Source of the DNA: Bacteroidota bacterium
GTDB taxonomy: Bacteria > Bacteroidota > Ignavibacteria > UBA10030 > UBA8401
Reading direction: 5' to 3'
Assembly: GCA_030679145.1 (NCBI GenBank)
Contig: JAUXTU010000099.1
Span: 1 to 46,434 of the forward strand
Length of the DNA: 46,434 nt
The translations under genes were made by a program, and so were the position numbers. Shown in pieces: positions 7,068 through 15,336 of the stretch (position 1 is its first letter; each line of letters opens with the position of its first letter). The notes under the pieces are model-generated. The model made no database searches, had not been told where the DNA came from, and saw only the letters and a program-made list of their open reading frames with translations.

Positions 7068-8096
7068 TTAAAAATTCTCAAAGATAAATTTCCCTTTCTC
7101 CATTACCTGCACATCATCCATCCAGATATCAAAATTGCGGCCAACGCAATCGATATGAGTGGTCGAGATCCAATTTTGTCCGGTATGGTCAGCATAAGGA
7201 TGACCAAACGCGATATGGATTCCGGGGAACTTTTCATCCTGAAGGATATGACCGATGATACTTTTTAATGCGATGTTCGTTCCAATGGCAAACTCTCCGA
7301 CTCGGTCGCTATTCTCATCGGTATGGGTGTAATCAAGAAATTCTTTCAACAATTCTTTATTTGAGCATTCAACATTCTTTATTCTATTCTCAACCACCTC
7401 AATGAACAGAGGATGCTTTTGAATGTCTCCCCATTTTTGACAGAGATAGTCGCCAACAACGCCATCAACAACAAACAGTCCGTTAGAATTATTGGGAGAT
7501 GTGAAGATCTCCCCCCCGGGAAGATTTCCCCACTTGTCCGGAGAAATAATTCCGCTTGTCTTCAACCATTTTAAATGCAGAGAAAGCTCCGCTGTAAAAT
7601 CAGTCCCTGCAACAGTTTTTGTTTTGATTACTTTTGTTTTCCGTGCTTTCTCCACCAACCGTTGACTGATTCGATCCACTTCAAGAAAATCTGCACGCAT
7701 TCCTTCCATCATGATCTGTTTGTTGATATTCACCATATGACCATGGCGGATCTTATTTTTATTCACCACACTCGTCATCTGAATGCGCGAGCCAAGTTCT
7801 CCAGTCTGCGTTATTGCGGCAAAAATACTCACTTGGGATTTTCCAAGATCATTAAGGATTACCTGCGGCATATCTTTCAATGGTCGTTCAGCATATTCTT
7901 CCATAATGAACACATTGTATTCAGAACCGACCTTTTCAATTTCGTGAACCAGAGAAGCAGAAATTTCAGCGCATTCCCTATCGGTAATAATGGTGATTCG
8001 TTCGTTTGGTTTTAGTCGAAGACAATCAACAACAGCATTTCGCGCGCCGCTGCTTAATTGTGGATCGAATCCAATTGATGTAATTTCTCGGCTCAA
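7068..8096 (-). CDS. M29-family aminopeptidase (aminopeptidase T-like)
   Basis: The 342-residue protein matches the M29 metallo-aminopeptidase family, which removes N-terminal residues from peptides with a two-metal centre. Visible family features are the central AGTDFTAEL and NLPGGEIFTSP segments, GEFAIGTN, and the metal-ligand region GHPYADHTGQNW...THIDC in the C-terminal half, where His, Glu and Asp ligands are expected. There is no signal peptide. The reading frame opens with a TTG at 8094-8096, preceded about ten bases upstream by AGAGGAAAAG; no good ATG lies nearby, so TTG is accepted. It is followed on the same strand by no close gene but sits beside the GCS2/ATP-grasp ligase genes, which suggests a role in turnover of small peptides. 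Confidence 0.85.
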   Translation of the reverse strand: MSREITSIGFDPQLSSGARNAVVDCLRLKPNERITIITDRECAEISASLVHEIEKVGSEYNVFIMEEYAERPLKDMPQVILNDLGKSQVSIFAAITQTGELGSRIQMTSVVNKNKIRHGHMVNINKQIMMEGMRADFLEVDRISQRLVEKARKTKVIKTKTVAGTDFTAELSLHLKWLKTSGIISPDKWGNLPGGEIFTSPNNSNGLFVVDGVVGDYLCQKWGDIQKHPLFIEVVENRIKNVECSNKELLKEFLDYTHTDENSDRVGEFAIGTNIALKSIIGHILQDEKFPGIHIAFGHPYADHTGQNWISTTHIDCVGRNFDIWMDDVQVMEKGKFIFENF

Positions 8097-8149
8097 AAAA
8101 ATCTTTTCCTCTTTTATTATTTGTAGTTAGCACAAAAAAATAAATCATT

Positions 8150-8230
8150 GTCATTGCGAGCCGTTCTTTGGCGAAGCAATCTCGTTTTAGAAAAAAGATT
8201 GCTTCGGTCGCTTCGCTCCCTCGCAATGAC
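8150..8230. repeat. Short dispersed palindromic element with GTCATTGCGAG ends, copy 1
   Basis: The 81-bp unit is bounded by GTCATTGCGAG (8150-8160) and its inverted copy CTCGCAATGAC (8220-8230). A second pair, CGAAGCAATCT (8172-8182) and AGATTGCTTCG (8196-8206), nests inside. The unit fills the gap between the M29 peptidase and the GCS2 ligase. A longer copy of the same element is at 39257-39416. It carries no reading frame of its own and looks like a non-autonomous palindromic element. Confidence 0.75.
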
Positions 8231-8252
8231 CACTTTAAGAATGGTTTCCTGT

Positions 8253-9368
8253 TTAAGCCAATCCCATTGAAGTTTCTTTAATGATCAGATCGACAACGGC
8301 ATTCATATCTTTCGTTTCTTCCCATACTTTCAATTGACGGTCGGCGCCTGTTCCCATACGCAAAATTTCTTTTACATACTCAACTTCTTTTCTGCTTCCA
8401 AGTTCATCAATTTCATCATCAACAAATTCAAGCAGTTCGTCTATCAAATCTGTCAATGGAACTTCCTGCTGTTTACCAAAATCGATAAGTTTACCACTAA
8501 TGCCGTATCGGGCTGCACGCCATCGGTTCTCGTTAAGGAGCCGAGTTTTGTACATTCTGAAACCAAGATTCTGTTTGTATAATTTATATAGTTTCGCTGT
8601 CACTGCCTGCATCAATGCAGCAAGTGCTATGGTTTCATCAACACGCATGGGAATATCGCACACTCGCCACTCGATCGTATCAAAGAACGGATGTAATCGA
8701 ATATCCCACCAAATGCGTTTAGGATTGTCGATACAATTTGTTTTCAGTAACAGTTTAATATAATCCTCATAATCAGAGAGCGATTCAAAGATATCCGGAA
8801 TTCCTGTTCGTGGAAATCGTTCAAATATTTTTATCCGATACGATCGAAACCCTGTATTTCTTCCTTTCCAGAATGGGGAGTTTGTCGAGAGGGCAAAAAT
8901 ATGGGGTAAGAAGTACCGAGCAGTATTCATAACATGAATGGCTGTTTCCCTGTCAGGCATTCCAACATGAACGTGAAGTCCAAAGATCAGATTTGCTCGC
9001 GCCACTTGCTGCATGTCCTCTACGATATCCCGATAGCGCTGATGATCAGTGATCTTTTGCGCATCCCATTTTGCAAACGGATGTGTTCCCGATGCTGCAA
9101 TGCGAAGACCTTTATTGCGGGCGAGAGAGTCCAAAGTGTTTCGAAGTTTAGAAACTTCCCGCCGCGCATCCTGAATATTTTCACAGATCTCCGTGCCAAC
9201 TTCTACAACGGATTGATGCATTTCAGGTTTGATATTCTCCCTCAATAACATTTTCCCGTCTTCCAGGATCTCTTCAATATGAGATTTCAAATCACGCGTA
9301 ACCGGATCGACGATCTGAAATTCTTCTTCAATACCGAGTGTGAATAATTTTGAAGTCATAGTGTTCAT
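8253..9368 (-). CDS. GCS2-family carboxylate-amine ligase (YbdK-like)
   Basis: The protein belongs to the glutamate-cysteine ligase type 2 family, ATP-dependent enzymes that form an amide bond between a carboxylate (often glutamate) and an amine. Family landmarks are GIEEEFQIVDP close to the N-terminus, GTHPFAKW, the metal/nucleotide region LHVHVGMPDRETAI and NSPFWKGRNTGFRSYR. Length (about 371 residues) is normal for YbdK-type members. The frame extends to 9407, but that start overlaps the preceding gene; ATG at 9368 or 9359 (MTSKLFTLGIEEE) fits the family better, and GAAAGAAGA lies just upstream. It follows a four-helix-bundle gene and an ATP-grasp gene on the same strand, so two amide-forming enzymes are probably co-expressed. 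The true substrate is not evident. Confidence 0.88.
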   Translation of the reverse strand: MNTMTSKLFTLGIEEEFQIVDPVTRDLKSHIEEILEDGKMLLRENIKPEMHQSVVEVGTEICENIQDARREVSKLRNTLDSLARNKGLRIAASGTHPFAKWDAQKITDHQRYRDIVEDMQQVARANLIFGLHVHVGMPDRETAIHVMNTARYFLPHIFALSTNSPFWKGRNTGFRSYRIKIFERFPRTGIPDIFESLSDYEDYIKLLLKTNCIDNPKRIWWDIRLHPFFDTIEWRVCDIPMRVDETIALAALMQAVTAKLYKLYKQNLGFRMYKTRLLNENRWRAARYGISGKLIDFGKQQEVPLTDLIDELLEFVDDEIDELGSRKEVEYVKEILRMGTGADRQLKVWEETKDMNAVVDLIIKETSMGLA

Positions 9369-9390
9369 TCTTCTTTCAAAAACTAAGGAG

Positions 9391-9759
9391 TCAGGAGCCA
9401 GAACCAAGAATCGCTTTAGAATAAGCGTTAATTAATTTACTTACTTCTTCAATTTGCTGCTTTAGTTTTGAGACGTCACCATACTTAAGATCGTTCGTTA
9501 AAATTAAATAATATCGACACTCTTCCAACGATCCTTCAGCAATATTCATAAACCGTGCTTTATCAGTCTTCCCTTTTTTCTTAAATCCTTCAGCTATATT
9601 TGCGGCAATTGATACTGATGCTCTTCTTAACTGAGAAGTTAATCCAAACATTTCTTGTTTTGGAAAGCATTCAGTCATTGCATAAACCATAAGAACAAAC
9701 TGATGAGCTTTTTGCCACACAATAAGATCTTCAAACGATTTTGCTGGTAACCGTTCCAT
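9391..9759 (-). CDS. Four-helix-bundle protein (23S rRNA intervening-sequence/S23 family)
   Basis: The 122-residue protein has the hallmarks of the widespread S23-type four-helix-bundle family: FEDLIVWQKAHQFV at the start, LTSQLRRASVSIAANIAEGF in the middle, and FMNIAEGSLEECRYYLILTNDL after it. Members were first seen inside intervening sequences of 23S rRNA genes but are often free-standing with no known biochemical activity; they form pentameric bundles that may bind nucleic acid. AAGG is found upstream of the ATG. It is inserted between the ATP-grasp and GCS2 ligase genes with short gaps on both sides, which is more consistent with co-transcription than with any rRNA association here. Confidence 0.9.
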   Translation of the reverse strand: MERLPAKSFEDLIVWQKAHQFVLMVYAMTECFPKQEMFGLTSQLRRASVSIAANIAEGFKKKGKTDKARFMNIAEGSLEECRYYLILTNDLKYGDVSKLKQQIEEVSKLINAYSKAILGSGS

Positions 9760-9808
9760 TCACAACCTTCATTTATAAATTCTTACTTCTTATTCCTTAC
9801 TCCTTGAT

Positions 9809-10762
9809 TCACAAGCCTTTTCCTTGCACAAACGAAGAAACAAACTTTCCCCAGCGTAAATTATTTTTGCCCGTTTGATGTGTTTTCGCTCTTCGAATTG
9901 CCATGTTCGCAACTGTTTCAACAATCCATTCAAAATTTTCCTGACCGACTGAATTGATATCGGCATCCGGTGCGGGATTGCAAAAATCGATCGCATACGG
10001 AACGCCGTCGCGGATAGCAAACTCAACCGTATTAAAATCATAACCGAGATAATCATTCAATGCCAGGACGCCACTTTTAACTTTATCAAGAATTTTTTGA
10101 GCAACCGGCGGTCCATTTTTTACATACCGAAGATGATGGGGATTACGTGGTTCATATTGCATGATATGAACATCTTTACAATCAATGGAATAACATCGGA
10201 AGTATTCTGTAAAAATAACTTCTTCCTGGAGCATCATCACCAACTGGCCTGTTTCGTTATAGGCTTTAAAGAATTCTTCTGCATTATTTAATTTATAAAC
10301 ATTCTTCCATCCACCTCCATCAAACGGCTTAAAGTATGCGGGAAAACCAACATATTTAAAAATCGCTTCCCAATTCAACGGATATGCAAGATTGCGCATA
10401 GATTGTTCGGTGGTATCAGGCGGATGTTGATTGGAAGGAAGAATGACAGTTTTTGGAACCGCAACATTGATCTTTGTAGCTAAACAATTATTGAAAAATT
10501 TCTCGTCGGCACTCCACCAAAAGGGGTTGTTGATGACGGCCGTTCCATTCAACGCAGCATTTTTCAAATAGGCACGATAGAATGGAATATCCTGTGAGAT
10601 ACGATCTATTATAACTGCATATTCAGTCGGATCGCCTTGTATCACTTTATCGATTGTTACAGATTCAGCAATAATGTCTTTCTCTTTTTTCGCATTAACC
10701 CGTTCGATAAACGCCGGAGGAAATGTGTTTTCCTTTCCATACAAAATTCCAATTTTTTTCAT
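9809..10762 (-). CDS. ATP-grasp family ligase
   Basis: The 317-residue cytoplasmic protein looks like an ATP-grasp carboxylate-amine ligase of the glutathione synthetase/RimK/D-Ala-D-Ala ligase superfamily. It starts with a Rossmann-like strand (KKIGILYGKENTFPPAF). The segment VGFPAYFKPFDGGGWKNVY around residues 135-155 corresponds to the ATP-binding lysine and glycine-rich loop, and GYDFNTVEFAIRDGVPYAIDFCNPAPD near residues 240-270 carries the acidic and Asn magnesium ligands. AGGGGAG precedes the ATG. It heads a run with the four-helix-bundle and GCS2 genes. Together the two ligases could build a gamma-glutamyl or other small peptide; the acceptor is unknown. Confidence 0.8.
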   Translation of the reverse strand: MKKIGILYGKENTFPPAFIERVNAKKEKDIIAESVTIDKVIQGDPTEYAVIIDRISQDIPFYRAYLKNAALNGTAVINNPFWWSADEKFFNNCLATKINVAVPKTVILPSNQHPPDTTEQSMRNLAYPLNWEAIFKYVGFPAYFKPFDGGGWKNVYKLNNAEEFFKAYNETGQLVMMLQEEVIFTEYFRCYSIDCKDVHIMQYEPRNPHHLRYVKNGPPVAQKILDKVKSGVLALNDYLGYDFNTVEFAIRDGVPYAIDFCNPAPDADINSVGQENFEWIVETVANMAIRRAKTHQTGKNNLRWGKFVSSFVQGKGL

Positions 10763-10885
10763 AACTCCCCTTTTTTTGGTATGAAAAACTTAACCTTATG
10801 AATATAGTAATTTATTCTAAATCGTCAAATTTGCATTGATTGAAGGGGAATCTTTCAGTATGATTATTAAAACTAAGGCACAATT

Positions 10886-11743
10886 ATGAATTACAAACAT
10901 CTACTTTATCTATTCGTCTTCTTTCAAATTTCTTTTTCTCAGGTTACCGTTGTAGAGGATAGTTTGTTCTCCCAATCAGTAAGCACAACAACAAAATTCT
11001 ATGCTATCTTACCTGATGGATATTCAAAAACACAGGAAAGATATTCGGTAGTATATTTACTCCATGGATTCATTGGAGACTATACCAACTGGGTAAAACT
11101 AACCGATCTTGTAAAATATCTCAAAGAATATAATTATATCGTCATTTGCCCTGATGCAAAAAACAGCTGGTATTCAAATTCCGTTGTTCTTCAAAATGCA
11201 AATTATGAAGATCTGATCGTCAAAGATGTTATTCCTTTTGTCGATAAAAAATACAGAACCAAACAATCAAAATTCAGCCGGGCAATTGTAGGATTATCCA
11301 TGGGAGGATATGGTGCGGCGAAATTCGGTTTAAAATATTCCAATTTATTTTTCTTTGCAGGATGCTTAAGCCCTTCAATTCAATTTCCATCGGCACTTGA
11401 AGATTCGGTTGTTGTTGCACGACGCACCAAAGAGATTCTCAATAGTGTACGCGAGACGTTTGGAGAAACACGAAATGAAAGCTGGTCATCAAACGATGTT
11501 TTTGCACTTTCGCAAACAACAAATCCAAAAACAACTCCCTATTTTTATCTTACGGTAGGATCACAAGACAATATACTGAACATCGTTAATCCCACACATG
11601 CGTTTGCCGCTTCACTTCGCAATCGAGAGATTCCGTTTGAATTACATGAAACAGCCGGCGGACACGATTGGAAATTTTGGGATAAAGAAATAGAAATTGT
11701 GCTTCAACGGATATTTGAAACTGGCGGAAAGAAACGAAAATAA
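10886..11743 (+). CDS. Secreted esterase of the esterase D / S-formylglutathione hydrolase-like family
   Basis: The 285-residue protein begins with a signal peptide (MNYKHLLYLFVFFQISFSQ), so it acts in the periplasm or outside the cell. It has the alpha/beta-hydrolase layout of the PF00756 esterase family: YLLHGFIGDYTNW holds the oxyanion HG motif, GLSMGGYGA holds the nucleophilic serine (residue about 138), and AGGHDWKFW near the C-terminus holds the catalytic histidine. Such enzymes hydrolyse short acyl or feruloyl esters, or act as mycolyltransferase-like proteins; the substrate cannot be read from sequence. TAAGG precedes the ATG. The stop is two bases from the ppc start, so the two genes are co-transcribed although their functions appear unrelated. 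Confidence 0.85.
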   Translation: MNYKHLLYLFVFFQISFSQVTVVEDSLFSQSVSTTTKFYAILPDGYSKTQERYSVVYLLHGFIGDYTNWVKLTDLVKYLKEYNYIVICPDAKNSWYSNSVVLQNANYEDLIVKDVIPFVDKKYRTKQSKFSRAIVGLSMGGYGAAKFGLKYSNLFFFAGCLSPSIQFPSALEDSVVVARRTKEILNSVRETFGETRNESWSSNDVFALSQTTNPKTTPYFYLTVGSQDNILNIVNPTHAFAASLRNREIPFELHETAGGHDWKFWDKEIEIVLQRIFETGGKKRK

Positions 11744-11745
11744 TC

Positions 11746-14520
11746 ATGAATGTTCCCTTGCTCTCACGGTCTACCGATTCGTTGCTCCGTTCAAACATTC
11801 GTTTGCTCGGAACAATCCTTGGCGAAGTCATTCGCGAACAAGAGGGTGATACAGTATTCGATCTTGTTGAAACGGTACGACGTTCAACCAAGGATTTCCG
11901 AACGTTGCACAGTAATAGTATTGAACAAGGATTAAAAAATATTTTTTCATCGTTAGATGTTTCAACCATGAGGAAATTGATCCGTGCATTTTCAACATAT
12001 TTTCAGATTGTCAATATTGCCGAACAGCATCATCGCATTCAACGCATGCGGGAACAAAAGCAACGCGGAACTTCTCATTACCCAGCCGGATCGCTTCGCC
12101 ATACACTTCAGTTTGCAAAAAGAAAAAAAGTCTCTGCAAATGAAATACGGAAATTCTTATCGGCACTATATATCTCTCCTGTTTTCACAGCACATCCCAC
12201 TGAAGCGCTGAGAAGAACCGTATTGGAAAAACATTCGCGCATTTGGAACGTGCTTGAAGAGTTTGACCGTAAAGATCTTCTCCCGGACGAACGGTTGGAC
12301 CTCCTGCAATCCATCAAACGCAACATCACCAGTTTATGGCAAACGGAAGAGACACGGTCATATGATATCACGCCGCTCGATGAAGTAACGAACGGACTTT
12401 TTTATTTTACACAGGTATTACAATATTCGATCCCCTCGTTCTATCAAGAACTTGAACGAGCTCTCAAAGAAACGTATCCGGCACTGGTAAAAGAAGTTCC
12501 TTCGTTCATTCATTTCGGTTCATGGATCGGCGGAGACAGGGATGGAAATCCATTTGTAACATCGGATACCACATGGACCGCATTAAAAAGACAATCACAT
12601 ACTATTATTGATATTTATTTAAAGATGATGGATGATCTGTATGTTGTCAGAAGCGAATCGTCAAAAATAGTTTCAGTGAATGAAGACTTAGTGAATTCGA
12701 TTTATAAAGAAATAAACGATAACAATGAGATTTTCCCGCCTGCTATTCGAAATAAAAATGAAGTGTATCGCGCAAAAATTGCGCTTGCATACCGTAAGTT
12801 ACTACGGTACAAAAAGAAATTGGATGGAACACTGCCGCCAAATGAAGCGACGTATGTTTCTTCCCAAGAATTCTTACATGATCTTGAGTTGATCCGAAAG
12901 AGCTTAATCACAAATAAAGGAGAAGCGCTTTCTACGGGAACGTTGCAGCACTTGATCCGTAATGTTGAAACATTTGGATTTCACTTGGCTACATTGGATA
13001 TTCGCCAGCATAAAAAAGTGCATACATCGTCCATTCACGAAATTGCACTACAGCAGAATATCAATTATTTAGGAATGTCCGATGATGAGCGTGCCGAATG
13101 GCTGACCAATACGTTACAGCATCCCTTCTCATTCTTGTTGGATGAAAAGGGATTATCCGAACAAACCAATGAGGTTCTTGCGACCTTCCGGACAATTCAT
13201 CGTGCATTGGATGAGATCGACAGCCGCGCAATCCGTTCGTACGTTATCAGTATGACCGAATCACCCGCAGATGTTCTTGAAGTTCTCTTCTTGATGAAAT
13301 TAACAGGATTATCGTCGTTTGCAAAAGGTTTCAGTAAATTAAATATTGTTCCTTTATTTGAAACGATCGGCGATCTTCGAGCTTCCATTTCAATCATGGA
13401 AAAATTATATACAAATCCAGCGTACAAAAAACACCTTGAACTGCGAAGCCATCATCAAGAAATAATGCTTGGCTATTCTGACAGCAGCAAAGATGGCGGG
13501 ATCATAACATCAAGCTGGGAATTATATAAAGCGCAGCGTGCACTAGCAAAATGTTCATCGGAACATCATATCGACTGGATGTTCTTTCATGGACGCGGAG
13601 GAACAGTTGGACGCGGCGGCGGTCCTGAATTCCAAGCTATTATGGCATTGAATGGACAATCGATCAATGGAAAGATAAAAATTACCGAACAGGGTGAAGT
13701 CATCTCACTGAAATATTCTCACAAAGAAATTGCTCAGCGAACGCTTGAATTGACAACTTCTGCAATGCTGTTAAAATATTTCGACAAGACAAATCAATCA
13801 AAGATCAAATTGGCAAAGCATCCGCAATGGTTAACAATGATGGAAACGATCTCGCATGAAAGTTTTGATGCTTATCGAAGTGTTGTTTATGATGATCCAA
13901 ATCTCGTGCGATATTACTTCCAAGCAACTCCGCTCAAAGAAATCACTCGCATGAAGATCGGATCGCGACCTGCTCGACGAGTCAATTCCGAACGGATCGA
14001 AGATCTTCGTGCAATTCCATGGGTATTTGCCTGGATGCAAAGCAGGCACAATCTGCCGGGCTGGCTTGGCGTAAATGTTGGTCTTGAAAAGAAGAAAGCA
14101 ATTCCTTTATCATCGATGCAAACAATGTATCGGCATTGGGGCTTCTTTAAAGCAATGGTCGATAACATTCAAATGATCATCGCAAAAGCAGATTTCGACA
14201 TTGCACGAAATTATGCCGGTCTCGTTCAGCCTTCAACGTTAGGTCAAACGACATATTCAACATTACACGATCTTTTTGAACAGACAAAAAAATCGATTGT
14301 TTCTGTTTCGAAACAAAAATCTCTTTTAGAAAATAATCAAATGCTGCAACGATCGATCATTCTGCGCAATCCGTACGTCGATCCGATGAGTTATATGCAG
14401 GTAGAATTGTTGCAGCGATTGCGCGAAGAGAAGTTGACCGAAACAACGCGAAGAGAATTAGAAGAAGTGATGTTCTCGTGCATTAACGGTATTGCAGCTG
14501 GGTTAAGGAATACGGGATAA
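11746..14520 (+). CDS. ppc: Phosphoenolpyruvate carboxylase
   Basis: The 924-residue enzyme adds bicarbonate to phosphoenolpyruvate to form oxaloacetate and phosphate, replenishing the TCA cycle. All signatures are intact: VFTAHPTE with catalytic His150, GSWIGGDRDGNP, LGYSDSSKDGG, the mobile glycine-rich loop FHGRGGTVGRGGGP with Arg617 and Arg623, EQGEVISLKY, and a conserved C-terminal RNTG. The length is normal for bacterial PEPC. Translation starts two bases after the esterase stop, with no gap for a separate promoter. A hairpin follows the stop and separates it from the convergent sirtuin gene. Confidence 0.97.
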   Translation: MNVPLLSRSTDSLLRSNIRLLGTILGEVIREQEGDTVFDLVETVRRSTKDFRTLHSNSIEQGLKNIFSSLDVSTMRKLIRAFSTYFQIVNIAEQHHRIQRMREQKQRGTSHYPAGSLRHTLQFAKRKKVSANEIRKFLSALYISPVFTAHPTEALRRTVLEKHSRIWNVLEEFDRKDLLPDERLDLLQSIKRNITSLWQTEETRSYDITPLDEVTNGLFYFTQVLQYSIPSFYQELERALKETYPALVKEVPSFIHFGSWIGGDRDGNPFVTSDTTWTALKRQSHTIIDIYLKMMDDLYVVRSESSKIVSVNEDLVNSIYKEINDNNEIFPPAIRNKNEVYRAKIALAYRKLLRYKKKLDGTLPPNEATYVSSQEFLHDLELIRKSLITNKGEALSTGTLQHLIRNVETFGFHLATLDIRQHKKVHTSSIHEIALQQNINYLGMSDDERAEWLTNTLQHPFSFLLDEKGLSEQTNEVLATFRTIHRALDEIDSRAIRSYVISMTESPADVLEVLFLMKLTGLSSFAKGFSKLNIVPLFETIGDLRASISIMEKLYTNPAYKKHLELRSHHQEIMLGYSDSSKDGGIITSSWELYKAQRALAKCSSEHHIDWMFFHGRGGTVGRGGGPEFQAIMALNGQSINGKIKITEQGEVISLKYSHKEIAQRTLELTTSAMLLKYFDKTNQSKIKLAKHPQWLTMMETISHESFDAYRSVVYDDPNLVRYYFQATPLKEITRMKIGSRPARRVNSERIEDLRAIPWVFAWMQSRHNLPGWLGVNVGLEKKKAIPLSSMQTMYRHWGFFKAMVDNIQMIIAKADFDIARNYAGLVQPSTLGQTTYSTLHDLFEQTKKSIVSVSKQKSLLENNQMLQRSIILRNPYVDPMSYMQVELLQRLREEKLTETTRRELEEVMFSCINGIAAGLRNTG

Positions 14521-14529
14521 AAACTTTAT

Positions 14530-14562
14530 AACCTTGTGAAGGTTCTAAACCTTCGCAAGGTT
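14530..14562. terminator. Hairpin between convergent ppc and sirtuin genes
   Basis: Arms AACCTTGTGAAGGTT (14530-14544) and AACCTTCGCAAGGTT (14548-14562) pair over all 15 positions with one G-U wobble and a three-base loop. Each arm is itself palindromic (AACCTT/AAGGTT). It lies 10 bases after the ppc stop and 5 bases from the sirtuin stop, so it probably ends both transcripts. The T-run is weak in both directions (GTTTTT after a short spacer on the minus strand). Confidence 0.6.
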
Positions 14563-14566
14563 TCTG

Positions 14567-15280
14567 CTACAAGAGCTTTGCCACAAGTTTTGGTAGTTGT
14601 TCGCTTGCGCTCCCCTTCAATACCATATATCCGTCAAGCAAATCATAATTAGGGTGAGGATCAATAAAATATTTTTCTTTGGTCCGGCGGAACATTGGAA
14701 GCAATCCCGCGGCAGGATAAACTTGCGCTGATGTTCCAACACCGATAAAGATATCAGCAGACCGTATTTGCTCCATCAAAAATTCTTCCCTCATATCCAC
14801 CGGTTCACCAAACCAAACAATATCAGGCCGCAATTGACCGCCGCATTTTGGGCATGAATCACCGAATTGAATCGGCTTTGTGATCAATGATTTATAGTCA
14901 CAGTCAAAATCATACTGTTCAGGAAAAGCGAGTGATTGGTGAAATTCACATTTTTGTATATCAATACGTCCGTGCAAATGCCAAACATTCTTACATCCTG
15001 CCCGTTCAAGCAGTGTATCGATATTTTGCGTAATATTTAATACAGTATATTTTTGAGAAAGTTGTGCAATTGCATGATGAGCAGGATTTGGAAAACATTC
15101 TGTCTGCTTTATAAATCGCATTGCATAAAAATCGAGAACAAGTTTCTTATTTTTTGACCATCCTTCAGGAGACGCAACATCTTCGATACGATGCTGTTCC
15201 CACAATCCGCCGCTGTCGCGAAATGTCGGAATACCGCTTTCCGTTGAAAGTCCTGCTCCGCTAAAGATGACAATGTTCAT
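14567..15280 (-). CDS. cobB: NAD-dependent protein deacylase (sirtuin, CobB type)
   Basis: The 237-residue protein uses NAD to remove acyl groups from lysines. It has the NAD-binding GAGLSTESGIPTFR, the TQNIDTL segment and HLHG with catalytic His103. Tyr52 and Arg55 (FYAMR) match the YxxR pair that lets class III sirtuins such as CobB and SIRT5 accept succinyl- and malonyl-lysine. The zinc region has Cys111, Cys127, Cys143 and Cys146, with only the second pair in the CxxC form. The frame extends to 15316, but that region is a terminator hairpin; ATG 15280 gives the usual start MNIVIFSGAG. It converges on ppc. Confidence 0.93.
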   Translation of the reverse strand: MNIVIFSGAGLSTESGIPTFRDSGGLWEQHRIEDVASPEGWSKNKKLVLDFYAMRFIKQTECFPNPAHHAIAQLSQKYTVLNITQNIDTLLERAGCKNVWHLHGRIDIQKCEFHQSLAFPEQYDFDCDYKSLITKPIQFGDSCPKCGGQLRPDIVWFGEPVDMREEFLMEQIRSADIFIGVGTSAQVYPAAGLLPMFRRTKEKYFIDPHPNYDLLDGYMVLKGSASEQLPKLVAKLL

Positions 15281-15284
15281 ACAA

Positions 15285-15313
15285 TAAAAAAGGACAGACA
15301 TGAATGCCTGTCC
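15285..15313 (-). terminator. Intrinsic terminator of the envelope operon, directly before the sirtuin start
   Basis: On the minus strand GGACAGGCAT and ATGTCTGTCC (15313-15292) pair over 10 positions with one G-U, followed at once by TTTTTTATT (15291-15283). It is 24 bases after the stop of the NHL lipoprotein gene and ends five bases before the sirtuin ATG. Confidence 0.8.
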
Positions 15314-15336
15314 CAATAAAATTCAAAAAATGTATT

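Noticed and set aside
8026-8226. 66-residue minus-strand ORF ending within the M29 gene
   Set aside because: Its sequence is made largely of the palindromic element (FFLKRDCFAKERLAM) and it overlaps the peptidase in another frame.
9391-9759. Four-helix-bundle gene as evidence of a 23S rRNA intervening sequence
   Set aside because: No rRNA sequence surrounds it; the family is also common as free-standing genes.
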